From positions 7,936,001 to 8,000,000 of the forward strand of contig NZ_CP176395.1 in the NCBI RefSeq assembly GCF_046244365.1: a DNA stretch of 64,000 nucleotides, given 5' to 3'. The stretch's first letter is position 1; each line of letters starts with the position of its first letter. Source of the stretch: Paenibacillus_V sp046244365 (GTDB lineage Bacteria > Bacillota > Bacilli > Paenibacillales > NBRC-103111). A program made the translations under genes and the position numbers. Shown piece after piece: positions 33,847-42,443 of this stretch. Under the pieces are notes generated by a model. It made no database searches. It was given only the letters and a program-made list of their open reading frames with translations, and was not told the origin of the DNA.

Positions 33847-34584
33847 ATGGGAGACGTTACACGCGTCACGATTTGGAACGAGTACCGCCACGAGAAAGTG
33901 CACGACCGCGTTCGCGAGGTTTACCCGGAAGGCATTCATACCGTCATCGCATCCGGCTTGACCGACGGCTTCGCCGTACGCACCGCGACGCTTGACGAAC
34001 CGGAGCACGGGCTGACCGAGGAAGTGCTTAACGATACCGACGTGCTGATCTGGTGGGGCCATATGGCGCACGGCGAAGTCAGCGACGAAATCGTCAACCG
34101 CGTTCATCAGAGAGTGCTTCGCGGGATGGGGCTGGTCGTGCTTCACTCCGGACATTTCTCGAAAATTTTCAAAAAGCTGATGGGTACAGGCTGCGACCTG
34201 AAATGGCGCGAGGCGCGCGAAAAAGAGCGGCTGTGGGTCGTATCGCCCGGCCATCCAATCGCCGAAGGCATCGGCGAATATATCGAGCTGCCGGAAGAGG
34301 AAATGTACGGGGAGCATTTTGACATCCCTCAGCCGGATGAGCTGGTGTTCGTAAGCTGGTTCGAAGGCGGCGAAGTATTCCGCAGCGGCTGCACCTTTTC
34401 CCGCGGTCAGGGCAAAATCTTTTACTTCCGTCCGGGTCACGAAACGCACCCTACTTACTATAATACGCAAATTCAGCGGGTTATCGCCAATGCGGCGAAA
34501 TGGGCTGCGCCGTCGACCCGTCCGTATCCGAAATACGGCCACGCGCCGGTACCGATCGAAACGATCAAACCGAAAGACGCATAA
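33847..34584 (+). CDS. ThuA-like domain protein (trehalose-utilisation family)
   Basis: 245 residues; GGAGAGAGA upstream. ThuA glutamine-amidotransferase-like fold: TIWNEYRHEKVHDRVREVYPEGIHTVIA, LNDTDVLIWWGHMAHGEVSD, GLVVLHSGHFSKIFKKLMG, and FYFRPGHETHPTYYN. Family members take part in disaccharide catabolism together with Gfo/Idh oxidoreductases, as here. The exact reaction is not established for this subgroup. Confidence 0.88.
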   Translation: MGDVTRVTIWNEYRHEKVHDRVREVYPEGIHTVIASGLTDGFAVRTATLDEPEHGLTEEVLNDTDVLIWWGHMAHGEVSDEIVNRVHQRVLRGMGLVVLHSGHFSKIFKKLMGTGCDLKWREAREKERLWVVSPGHPIAEGIGEYIELPEEEMYGEHFDIPQPDELVFVSWFEGGEVFRSGCTFSRGQGKIFYFRPGHETHPTYYNTQIQRVIANAAKWAAPSTRPYPKYGHAPVPIETIKPKDA

Positions 34585-34635
34585 AAAGACGACAGCGGGC
34601 CAGTTTGGATAGCTGCGCCGGGGTAGGAGCATACC

Positions 34636-35655
34636 ATGAAAACGAACAAAATCGTCATTGTCGGCTGCGGCAATATGTCTCACGCGTGGGTAAAGACCGC
34701 CTTGGCGCGGCAAGATGCGGAGATCGTCGCGCTCGTCGATATTAAGGAAGAGAGTGCCAAACGGCTCTCCGAGGCGTTCAGCCTGGATGTCCCTTTCTTT
34801 ACCGACGTTCAGGAAGCGATTCGCGGAACGAATGCCACTCTCGTCTTCGACGTTTCGATTCCGGAAGCGCGCAAGCAAATCGTGACCGCGTCCCTCGAGG
34901 CCGGCTGCGACGTGTTCAGCGAAAAACCGATGGCCGTTTCCCTCGGGGATGCCAGGGAGTTAGCGGCTGCGGCCGAACGCAGCGACCGGACGTACGCCGT
35001 TATGCAGAACCGTAGGTATACCAAAGGAATTCGCGCCTTGAAGGGACTTCTAGCAGAAGGAACCATTGGACAACCGGGTATGGTTTGCGCCGATTTTTTC
35101 CTTGGCCCGCATTTCGGCGGCTTCCGCGACGCGATGGCGAGTCCGCTTCTGCTGGACATGGCCATCCATACGTTCGATCAAGCGCGTTTTCTGATCGGCT
35201 CCGATCCCGTCTCCGTCTATTGCGCCGAATTTAATCCGGCCGGCTCCTGGTATCAAGGCAGCGCCGCCGCCGTCTGCCTGTTCGAGTTTGCGGACGGCAG
35301 CGTCTTCAGCTACCGGGGCTCGTGGTGCGCGGAAGGCGCCCCCACCTCATGGGAGGCCGCTTGGCGCATAACGGGAAGCGGCGGCACCGCCATGTGGGAC
35401 GGCAGCGCCCCTCCGTACGCCGAAATCCCCGTGTCCGGCGGGCAATCCTCGTTGATCCGCGAAACCCGCAGGACCGAAGCTCCGCTTTCGTGGCCGGGGG
35501 AGGTAGGGCACGCGGGCTGCTTGGAGGAAATGTTCGCGGCAAGGCAAGCGGGACGGCGTGCGGAAACGGATTGCACAGACAATCTGAAGAGCATCGCCAT
35601 GGTGTTCGGCGCACTCGAAAGCAGTGCGAAGGGCGTCAAGGTTTCGCTGGTTTAG
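34636..35655 (+). CDS. Gfo/Idh/MocA-family oxidoreductase
   Basis: 339 residues. Rossmann start IVIVGCGNMSHAWVKTAL, and SEKPMAVSLGDARELAAAAE (~95-115) with the family's EKP. The likely catalytic region is LLLDMAIHTFDQARFLIGSDP (~171-191), where H180 is in the usual place. It oxidises or reduces a sugar or inositol derivative with NAD(P). Second gene of the ThuA operon, 51 bases downstream. Confidence 0.9.
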   Translation: MKTNKIVIVGCGNMSHAWVKTALARQDAEIVALVDIKEESAKRLSEAFSLDVPFFTDVQEAIRGTNATLVFDVSIPEARKQIVTASLEAGCDVFSEKPMAVSLGDARELAAAAERSDRTYAVMQNRRYTKGIRALKGLLAEGTIGQPGMVCADFFLGPHFGGFRDAMASPLLLDMAIHTFDQARFLIGSDPVSVYCAEFNPAGSWYQGSAAAVCLFEFADGSVFSYRGSWCAEGAPTSWEAAWRITGSGGTAMWDGSAPPYAEIPVSGGQSSLIRETRRTEAPLSWPGEVGHAGCLEEMFAARQAGRRAETDCTDNLKSIAMVFGALESSAKGVKVSLV

Positions 35656-35710
35656 CGGCGTTATGAAACCATTGCCTCTAATAAGGAGTTCCAGTCGGAC
35701 TCCCTCGATA

Positions 35711-35746
35711 ACCGTCTCTCCGCTATTGTGCGGGGTGGCGGTTTTT
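35711..35746 (+). terminator. Terminator after the ThuA-Gfo/Idh operon
   Basis: Interrupted stem ACCG..CCGC / GCGG..GGCGGT followed by TTTTT. Confidence 0.6.
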
Positions 35747-35805
35747 CGTTTGGAGAATGAGGAAGGTGCAATCGGGGCGTCTGATGAATAGAAAAGGGAG
35801 GCGGA

Positions 35806-36081
35806 TTGGAGCAAATACGAACGGGGTACTATAGCGAAATGCCGCTCCCCCTGCCATCTTCGTTTTTCAAATGGACAAGGAATCTTTACGCAAACGACGT
35901 AAAAATTAGGAATAAACGATTTGGCAGCTGGAGCATAATAAACAAGGCATTTGAAGATGCCAAAATGCGACGAACACCCGTGTTTCAAGCCGTTAACCGA
36001 ATTGGCGGCGACTTTCGATACATACATGTTGATTTATTATCGAAATTGCGGGATAATAGAGAAGTCACCATACATATTTAG
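35806..36081 (+). CDS. Doubtful open frame upstream of sodA
   Basis: 91 codons from TTG, with AGGGAGG only a few bases upstream. No recognised family, and its 3' part contains the sodA promoter. May be a chance frame or a decayed short gene. Confidence 0.2.
   Translation: MEQIRTGYYSEMPLPLPSSFFKWTRNLYANDVKIRNKRFGSWSIINKAFEDAKMRRTPVFQAVNRIGGDFRYIHVDLLSKLRDNREVTIHI
36029..36057 (+). promoter_or_regulatory. Sigma-A promoter of sodA
   Basis: TTGATT, 17-bp spacer, GATAAT; 38 bases before the sodA ATG, with AGGAGGG just upstream of the start. Confidence 0.7.
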
Positions 36082-36094
36082 GAGGGTTTGAACC

Positions 36095-36706
36095 ATGGCA
36101 CACCAATTGCCTGCGTTACCGTATTCGAACAATGCGCTTGAGCCGCACATCGACGAACAAACGATGATGATTCACCACGACCGTCACCACAATGCATACG
36201 TGACGAACCTGAATGCCGCTCTGGAAGGGCATGCAGACCTGCAAGCCAAGTCGATCGAAGATCTGATCGCAGACCTGAACGCCGTTCCTGAGAACATTCG
36301 TGCAGCAGTCCGCAACAACGGCGGCGGCCATGCAAACCACTCCCTATTCTGGGAAGTTATCGGACCAAACGGCGGCGGCGAGCCAACTGGCGCGCTTGCA
36401 GACGCAATCAACAACGAGCTTGGCGGATTCGCCAAATTCAAAGAAGACTTCGCTAAAGCCGGCGCTACACGTTTCGGCAGCGGCTGGGCATGGTTGTCCG
36501 TTGACAAAAGCGGCAAGCTTGTCGTAAGCAGCACACCTAACCAAGACAGCCCGATCATGGAAGGCAACACGCCGATCCTCGGGATGGACGTTTGGGAGCA
36601 TGCCTACTACCTGAAATACCAAAACAAACGCCCTGACTACATCGCAGCGTTCTGGAACGTTGTAAACTGGGCGGAAGTCGGCAAACGCTACGAAGCAGCT
36701 AAGTAA
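36095..36706 (+). CDS. sodA: Superoxide dismutase (Mn/Fe type)
   Basis: 203 residues. Metal ligands His27 (MMIHHDRHHNAYV), His82 (GGGHANHSLFW), Asp165 and His169 (DVWEHAYY). GGG before HANHS and GSGWAWL are usual for Mn-dependent enzymes. It converts superoxide to peroxide and oxygen in the cytosol. Strong expression signals, with a perfect terminator downstream; codon use is more biased than in its neighbours, as expected for a highly expressed gene. Confidence 0.97.
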   Translation: MAHQLPALPYSNNALEPHIDEQTMMIHHDRHHNAYVTNLNAALEGHADLQAKSIEDLIADLNAVPENIRAAVRNNGGGHANHSLFWEVIGPNGGGEPTGALADAINNELGGFAKFKEDFAKAGATRFGSGWAWLSVDKSGKLVVSSTPNQDSPIMEGNTPILGMDVWEHAYYLKYQNKRPDYIAAFWNVVNWAEVGKRYEAAK

Positions 36707-36751
36707 TAAGCTTTGACTTTGCTAACCATAAGCGGCAGCGATGCCGCGCAA

Positions 36752-36791
36752 GCAGAAAGCCCCGATACCGGCCGGTATCGGGGCTTTCTGC
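36752..36791 (+). terminator. sodA terminator
   Basis: Perfect 18-bp inverted repeat (GCAGAAAGCCCCGATACC and its complement) around GGCC; bidirectional in form. Confidence 0.9.
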
Positions 36792-36889
36792 TTGCCTCTT
36801 CGAGCTTCCTGTGGAGGAGCCGGATTCATGGTAGGGGGAATGCAACTACGCAGCTCCTTTTCCCCCTCCAATCCGGGATAGCATACGGC

Positions 36890-37600
36890 TATATCCCACC
36901 ATGGAGTAATAAGGTAACTGCCGTGATAATTAGGTTCACCGTTGTGAACCTGAGCCCGGGCGCCGTTTCTTCACCGTCGTGGCATACAAAGAGCAGCTAA
37001 AGATATACCTGAATCCAACGTTGGGAGCGTAATGCCAACCTCGCTTCTTCTCCCTACCATGGAATGTAAAGTAACTTAGTAATGGCTAGGTCCACCGTTG
37101 GGAGCGTAATGCCAACTTCGATTCTTCACCCCACCGTGGAATGTAAAGCAACTTAGTAATACCTAGGCCCACCGTTGTGAACGTAATGCCAACCTTCGAT
37201 TCTTCCCCCACCGCGGCATGTAAAGTAACTTAGTAATGCCTAGATTCACCGTTGTGATCGTAATGCCAACTTCGTTTCTTCTCCCCACCGTGGAATGTAA
37301 AGTAACTTAGTATTTCCTAGGTCCACCGTTGTGAGCGTAATGCCGACTTCGCTTCTTCTCCCCACCGTGGAATGTAAAGTATCTTAGGATTTCCTAGGCC
37401 CACCGTTGGGAGCGTAATGCCGACTTCGCTTCTTCTCCCCACCGTGGAATGTAAAGTATCTTAGGATTTCCTAGGCCCACCGTTGCGAGCGTAATGCCAA
37501 CCTCGCTTCTTCTCCCCACCGTGGAATGTAAAGTATCTTAGGATTTCCTAGACCCACCGTTGGGAGCGAAATGCCGACTTCGCTTCTTCTCTCGTGGGAT
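36890..37600. repeat. 77-bp tandem repeat array, about 8-9 copies
   Basis: The landmark GAGCGTAATGCC (or variant) recurs at about 37025, 37102, 37179, 37256, 37333, 37410, 37488 and 37565. Each unit also carries CTTCTTCTCCCCACCGTGG, AATGTAAAGTA and CTTAG.ATTTCCTAGG. Later copies are nearly identical, and those before ~37020 are decayed. 77 is not a multiple of three and every frame is stopped, so it is non-coding. Confidence 0.92.
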
Positions 37601-37610
37601 TAGCGCAGCT

Positions 37611-37743
37611 TAGTGAAGCAAGGTTCACTATTAGTGAACGTAACTTCACTATCTCCCCTTCATATTGGAACAATATGCAGCATAGTGAAGCTAGCTTCAC
37701 TATTAGTGAACTTGAGGGCAATTTCGGATCGGCCCCTCAATTA
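37611..37743. repeat. Palindrome cluster, TTCACTATTAGTGAA type (copy B, left part)
   Basis: TTCACTATTAGTGAA at 37624-37638 and 37696-37710, with the same intervening arrangement as copy A at 7.7 kb (GTAACTTCA..AT after the first motif, TAGTGAA.CTAGCTTCACTA at the second). Interrupted on the right by the IS3-family element. Confidence 0.8.
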
Positions 37744-37801
37744 TGGAGTCTTACAGTGAATTGCTTGGTTTTTCTTAGTTTCTCATTTCTTCACAGAGGC
37801 T

Positions 37802-38704
37802 TCATAGTGCTATCTTGATCGCAGGCAACTTGTTGGCCTTCCAAGCTTCGTAGAACTGTGCAGGACTCATTCGCTTTAAGCTGCCGTGGAAGCGCCTCTG
37901 GTTGTAAAAATCGAGGTATCGATGAACGGATTCGTATGCTTCTTCAAAGGTGCTGTAATCTTCTTTGGCGAACAAATCCCGCTGAATGATGCTATGGAAC
38001 GATTCGATGTATGCGTTCATGTTCGGCGTTTTAGGCGGGATCCGTTCATGGATCAGTGGGTCTTGCTCATCCTCTAGGCACATCTCACCAAACCGATTAC
38101 TGACGAATTGAGGTCCGTTATCCGTCCGGACGACAGGTTTCTTCTCGCCGGGTTGTATACGGTCCTCTAAGGCCCGTTTCACCGCTGTACAGACGTCTTT
38201 AGCCTCACAGCTGGATCCGAGGTGATACCCGACAATCGCGCGGTCAAATACATCAATGATGTCAAACAGAAAAAAGAAACGGTCATATCCAGCCACATAC
38301 CCATATTTGATATCCATTTGCCATAGCTGATTCGGCCCTGTCACCAACCGGTTTTGAGGTAGGCGCCGTGGATGTTTAAACTTCTTGCGCCGCTGCTTCT
38401 GAAGGATGCCTAGCTTCTTACAAAGTCGGTATGCCTTCTTATGGTTCACCACGAGTCCCCGCTGGACGTATAGAGCATGGGCTAGGTTCCGGTAGCCATA
38501 CCCCTGTTCCTCGCCCTCCACCAGTTCCATCAGCCATTCTTCGATCTGGGCATCACTGACTTTTTGCCCATGGATCGTTGTGGAATACTGGGAGTAGGGG
38601 CGGCCTACAGGAACCGGCTTTATCTTAGAGCCGTACTGCTGCTCCGAACGCCGTTTCTTTCGGGAGTAGTAGGTCGATTCATTCACGCCGACCAAGCGCA
38701 GCAC
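37802..38704 (-). CDS. IS3-family transposase OrfB (DDE integrase)
   Basis: 300 residues from GTG 38704. The open frame continues upstream through IEIADKYIKRGYHAAIVLRLVGVNESTYY, so the natural product is probably an OrfA-OrfB frameshift fusion. DDE residues: Asp in WQMDIKYGY, Asp in VVRTDNGPQFVS, Glu in AYIESFHSIIQRDLF. HTH_21-type region before ~120. Appears intact. Confidence 0.93.
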   Translation of the reverse strand: MLRLVGVNESTYYSRKKRRSEQQYGSKIKPVPVGRPYSQYSTTIHGQKVSDAQIEEWLMELVEGEEQGYGYRNLAHALYVQRGLVVNHKKAYRLCKKLGILQKQRRKKFKHPRRLPQNRLVTGPNQLWQMDIKYGYVAGYDRFFFLFDIIDVFDRAIVGYHLGSSCEAKDVCTAVKRALEDRIQPGEKKPVVRTDNGPQFVSNRFGEMCLEDEQDPLIHERIPPKTPNMNAYIESFHSIIQRDLFAKEDYSTFEEAYESVHRYLDFYNQRRFHGSLKRMSPAQFYEAWKANKLPAIKIAL

Positions 38705-38742
38705 GATGGCTGCATGATAGCCCCGCTTTATATATTTGTCGG

Positions 38743-39087
38743 CTATTTCGATTTTGTCTTGTAAGCGGGGTTGGTCTTTTTTACGAGGTCACGTAAAATT
38801 TCGATCTCTAAGTCTTTTTCCCCGAGCAACTTTACGGCCTTCTCGTACTTATTTTCTAACTCCTGAACACGCTTGGAGTCCGAAATTCGCTCTTCAACGG
38901 AAAGGACGGCTTCATCTCCGTACCTTTCTTTGTAAAACTTCACCCAGTTGTGAATGGTTTTAGGAGTAACGCTGTATTTGCGGGCTAAGTAGGCAACCCG
39001 GGTTCCACCAAGAGCTTCCTGAGCTACCTTGATTCGCATTTCATCGTAGATGGTTGTACTCTTCATAGGACTCATCCCCCTCATCAC
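38743..39087 (-). CDS. IS3-family transposase OrfA (HTH protein)
   Basis: 114 residues. HTH (YDEMRIKVAQEALGGTRVAYLARKYSVTPKTIHNWVKFYKERYG) and a C-terminal leucine-zipper-like coiled coil (RVQELENKYEKAVKLLGEKDLEIEILRDLVKK). Its stop lies where the OrfB frame is already open at -1; ACAAAATCGAAAT at the overlap is a weak slip candidate. Confidence 0.9.
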   Translation of the reverse strand: MMRGMSPMKSTTIYDEMRIKVAQEALGGTRVAYLARKYSVTPKTIHNWVKFYKERYGDEAVLSVEERISDSKRVQELENKYEKAVKLLGEKDLEIEILRDLVKKTNPAYKTKSK

Positions 39088-39118
39088 TAGTGTAATTCAT
39101 TTCACTGTGATGACTCCA

Positions 39119-39240
39119 TTCCAATTTTGGGGCTTAAGAGATTTAGTGACGTTTGGTTCACTATGCAGCAAAAAAGGCCTTAACACGGGGCAAATAGTGA
39201 ACTTTGATTCACTAATAATGAACCCGTGTTCACTATGTGG
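39119..39240. repeat. Palindrome cluster copy B, right part
   Basis: TTTGGTTCACTATGC, AATAGTGAACTTTGATTCACTAATAATGAA and CGTGTTCACTAT correspond to the last third of copy A (TTTGGTTCACTATTGG ... AATAGTGAACCTGGGTTCACTAT). Confidence 0.75.
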
Positions 39241-39294
39241 CGTATCTGAGTGGGATATTCGTAGATAGCCAGGTATAGCTTATCATTTTCTGCT

Positions 39295-39363
39295 TTTGCC
39301 TTTGCCTTTGCCTTTGCCTTTGCCTTTGTCTTTGCCTTTGTCTTTGCCTTTACCTCTGCCTCT
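39295..39363. repeat. Hexanucleotide tandem repeat TTTGCC
   Basis: About eleven units of TTTGCC with a few TTTGTC/TTTACC/TCTGCC variants, just downstream (by 42 bp) of the methyltransferase stop on the opposite strand. Confidence 0.85.
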
Positions 39364-39405
39364 CCCCTATCCTTACCCCCTATCCCCCACCAATACAGCC
39401 TACTA

Positions 39406-40116
39406 CTACGCCCACATCCGCAGCCACCATACGCCCGCCCATTCGGGCACGAATCCGGCTTTGCGGAACTCCCCTGCCGCTACGCGATCCGCCAGCGCGT
39501 TTCCAAAAAAGAATCGCGTCAGCTCCTCCGCTTCCTTGCCGTCTTCAAACTGGTAGTCCGTACGGATCCACGTATGGGAAAAACCGTATTCGCGCTTGAG
39601 CGCATCGTAGTAGCCGCGCAAGATGTCCGGCGCCTGCGGCGTTTCCGTTCCGGTGCCAAGCGTCTCAAACAGCACGATCGTGCCGTTCGGGCGGAGCACC
39701 CGCTTGATTTCGGCGATCGTTTGGGCCAAATGGTCCCGCCAGCCGGATACGTCCGAATTGGCGATATAGCAGACGCTCCATCCGGAAACGATCAGATCGG
39801 CGCTCCGGTCGGGAAGCGGCAGCGACCGGTGATCGCCGGTCACGGTGCGCCAGTTGTTCAGACCGCTTGCTCTTAGCCGGGCTTCGGTCACGGCCAGCAT
39901 CGCCGGAGAACGGTCGACGGCGGTCACCGACTTCGCGACAGGGGCCAACAGACGCGCAAAGCGTCCTGTTCCCGCCCCCAGATCGACGACATCCAGCCCC
40001 TCAGCCGGACAAATATCCTGAAGCTGCGCAAGGATATTGCCTTCGCAGTCGGCCCCGTCTATCAGCTTCTCGTACCCCTCGGCATGGCGGGCATAAATCT
40101 CTTCGTGGGATGGCAT
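39406..40116 (-). CDS. Class I SAM-dependent methyltransferase
   Basis: 236 residues. SAM motif I VVDLGAGTGRFARLL (~43-57), motif II VTAVDRSPAMLAVTEARL, then LPLPDRSADLIVSGWSVCYI and an IKRVLRPNGTIVLFET post-motif (UbiE/Methyltransf_11 type). Substrate not recognisable; single gene. Confidence 0.88.
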   Translation of the reverse strand: MPSHEEIYARHAEGYEKLIDGADCEGNILAQLQDICPAEGLDVVDLGAGTGRFARLLAPVAKSVTAVDRSPAMLAVTEARLRASGLNNWRTVTGDHRSLPLPDRSADLIVSGWSVCYIANSDVSGWRDHLAQTIAEIKRVLRPNGTIVLFETLGTGTETPQAPDILRGYYDALKREYGFSHTWIRTDYQFEDGKEAEELTRFFFGNALADRVAAGEFRKAGFVPEWAGVWWLRMWA

Positions 40117-40342
40117 AATGGAAATCCTCGCTTTCGTGTTGTCGTAAATGACAACTTTATCGTAAGCGTTGACCTAAGGTGAAGCTCAATCCCTTTTTTT
40201 ATGAGGATGCCTGATTCCAGCTTTCCGTTAATGCCGGCAAAGCCTCCAAAAAAAGCGAAAATGCAACTTTTCCCTTTCCTTCTCGTCTAGTAGACAAGCC
40301 CAGGCCAATTATTGGGATCAATCAGGAAAGGGGCCCTCTCTT

Positions 40343-40657
40343 ATGCCAATGGAAGAAGAAGTACTCCCGCTGCTTAAATTCGGATTCGGAATCGTCATGG
40401 CGGTTGCCTTTGCCGTAGTCATCGGCCTCTGGTTCATTCACAAAAAAACCGCCTTTGCCTGGATACTCACGCACCTGCTGCTGTTCAGCTTCGCGGCAGC
40501 CGGCTTCCTAGGCATTCTGTCGCCGGACCGCAGCCAAGACGGAATGGCCTCCGAAAACAACTCGCTGCTCATCGCGGGATACGGCGTATTATGGGCGGCT
40601 TCGATGATCTGCTTATTGATCGGTCTCATCGTGTTTGCGGCGGATCGCAGGCGATAA
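40343..40657 (+). CDS. Small three-helix membrane protein
   Basis: 104 residues; AGGAAAGGGG upstream. Three hydrophobic helices (~12-30, ~38-58, ~75-98) with a short polar loop RSQDGMASEN. No family recognised; convergent with the broken Gfo/Idh gene. Confidence 0.6.
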   Translation: MPMEEEVLPLLKFGFGIVMAVAFAVVIGLWFIHKKTAFAWILTHLLLFSFAAAGFLGILSPDRSQDGMASENNSLLIAGYGVLWAASMICLLIGLIVFAADRRR

Positions 40658-40677
40658 ACGAATCGATCCCAGACATT

Positions 40678-41662
40678 CTATTCGAACAGGCAGGTTCCCG
40701 CAATACGCTTGAGCGGCTTGCGAACTGCCGCGGACTCATTCGCTGCCAGCGTGACGGCGAGCGTTTCCAGCGCATCCGTGTAGCTGCCAAGCACCATTTC
40801 CTGAGAGCGGCTCTGCACCGCGTCGATGAACCTACGGTCCTGCTCCATGTAGAAATCCATGCGGGACAACTCCGTCACGTCCTGCCGATCGTCCACGATC
40901 CGCAGGCTGTTGCCGTTCAACTGGACATAAAAGTTCCGTCCCGTGATCTCTACCTCGGAGCGTACCACTTGCGGCAGCGTGCACGTATTGCTGACATTTC
41001 CGACGGCACCGCCTTCCAGCCGCAGCGCGACCGTCCCGACATCATAGATCGTAGCCGCAGAATCGTCCTGCCGGATCGCCCGGATGTCGAATTGGGCGAA
41101 CACTTCGTCGATCTCGCCTGCCAAATAGCGGATCAGATCGATCTGATGCGTCGTCTGGTCGACAAGTTGATCGCCGGACAACTCCACCCGCCGCCACCAT
41201 GCCGGCACATGAGCGCCGCCGAATCGATAGGCTAGCGCCATGTCCGTCTGCTTATCCTCTAAGTAGCGCTTTGCCTTCTGCACCGTATCCAAATAGCGGA
41301 GGCAGTAGCCCGATGAATGGATAACCCCGCTTTCCCGTACCAGCTTTTCCTTCCGGATAACCTGCTCCAAGTCCAGCCCGAGTGGCTTCTCCACAAGAAC
41401 GTGAATACCGCGGGATACCGCTTCGATTTCCGTATCGTCGCGCGCGAACTGCGGGGAGCAGACGAACAGCGCGTCGATACCGCTATCAAGCAGCTCCATC
41501 GTGCTTTCGAAGCCCTTTGCCCCGAATGAGACGGCCGCCTCCTGCGTTTTGTCCTTATCGATATCGTAAATGGCGGTAGTCTCGACGCCCGGCATTGCCC
41601 AACCTTGATCAATGAGCGCGGGCAATTTCACCCATGCCGATAAAACCGACTTTCGTTTTCAC
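40678..41662 (-). pseudogene. Gfo/Idh/MocA oxidoreductase, frameshifted near its start
   Basis: GTG 41662 (with GGAGAG upstream) opens MKTKVGFIGMGEIARAH and stops at 41609. The rest of the protein (LIDQGWAMPGVETTAIYDID..., VLVEKPLGLDLEQV, VDQTTHQIDLIRYLAGEID, to LFE) continues in another frame from at least 41631 to 40678. One base between ~41606 and 41620 accounts for the shift. The Rossmann GxGxxA motif is thus separated from the body. The gene lies downstream of the split isomerase on the same strand, probably its former operon partner. Confidence 0.85.
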
Positions 41663-41777
41663 CTTATCTCTCCTTTGTTCTCATAAAATGTAATGGAGCC
41701 GGTTTGCCCTTCGCCGCACACCGGACGAAGCACATACACGACTCCATCGTAAGACAAGCATCATAAAAAGCGATGTC

Positions 41778-42311
41778 TCAAACCTCAAGCCAGCTTTTCA
41801 AATCGTCCACCGTCTGCCGGATGTCCCGCTCCTGCTCCTCGCCGTGCACTTCCCGCTCGATTATGAGTTCTCCGCTGAAGCCTCTTTCCTTAAGCAGCCT
41901 GATCAATAACGGAAAGTTCACTTTCCCGAGTCCCGTACGGACCTCGCGTCCAAGAGCATTTCCGTTCGTAGGATAAAAGCCGTCTTTGACATGGACGTTA
42001 CGGACATAACCGCCGATAACATCAAGTGCATCAATCGGATTGCCTTTCCCGTACAAAATCAAATTGGCAGGATCCAGATTAATGCCAAGGTTCGATGTCC
42101 CGACCCGCTCGATCGTGCGGAGCAGAACAATAGGCGTTTCCTGCCCGGTTTCGAACCAGAACCCGATGCCAAGCCTATCACAATATTCGGCAACCTCCCG
42201 GATCGCCTCTACGACCGCCGGATAAGCGGGATCAGTCATGTTTTCCGGTATGAAGCCGCAATGCGTAATGATCGCCGGCGCCCCGATACGGACGGCAAAA
42301 TCGACCCATCG
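41778..42311 (-). pseudogene. Sugar-phosphate isomerase/epimerase, 3' part (split by the 9.7-kb element)
   Basis: Codons 95-271 of an AP-endonuclease-2/xylose-isomerase-like TIM-barrel protein: RWVDFAVRIGAPAIITHCGFIPENMTDPAYPAVVEAIREVAEYCDRLGIGFWFETGQE, TSNLGINLDPANLILYGKGNPIDAL, VRNVHVKDGFYP and LIIEREV. Metal-binding residues of the family (E in WFETG, D in NLDPANL, H in VHVKD, E in IIERE) are all in this half. Codons upstream of 42311 belong to the inserted element and are unrelated. The 5' part is at 52007-52288. Confidence 0.88.
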
Positions 42312-42316
42312 CTTGA
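42312..42316. repeat. Left copy of 5-bp target duplication (CTTGA)
   Basis: CTTGA directly abuts the left inverted repeat; the same five bases follow the right inverted repeat at 52007-52011. Confidence 0.85.
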
Positions 42317-42365
42317 AGTACAACGACAAGAAAATATACTCATTAGCGACATGAAAATCCCGACA
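42317..42365 (+). repeat. Left-end repeats of the 9.7-kb element
   Basis: Terminal AGTACAACGACA followed by AGAAAATATAC, then GCGACATGAAAATCCCGACA at 42346-42365. CGACA recurs at 42324, 42347 and 42361. The second copy matches the right-end repeats in GACATGAAAATCCC. Confidence 0.75.
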
Positions 42366-42443
42366 ATCAAGAAAGATACAATTATACAACAAAGGCAACC
42401 GATCACTTTTTATTGTAATATTAGATACCCTTCATTCCAAAAT

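Larger units (their letters stand above)
37744..39118 (-). mobile_element. IS3-family insertion sequence (1,375 bp)
   Basis: Ends are imperfect inverted repeats: TGGAGTCTTACAGTGAATTG on the left and, read inward from the right, TGGAGTCATCACAGTGAAATG. It carries OrfA and OrfB on the minus strand in the usual -1 arrangement. Flanking bases are TTA and TTC, so a clean 3-bp duplication is not seen. It is inserted in palindrome cluster B. Confidence 0.9.

Noticed and set aside
37744..37746. A 3-bp target duplication for the IS3-family element
   Set aside because: The flanks read TTA and TTC; I could not define a matching direct repeat for any choice of end.
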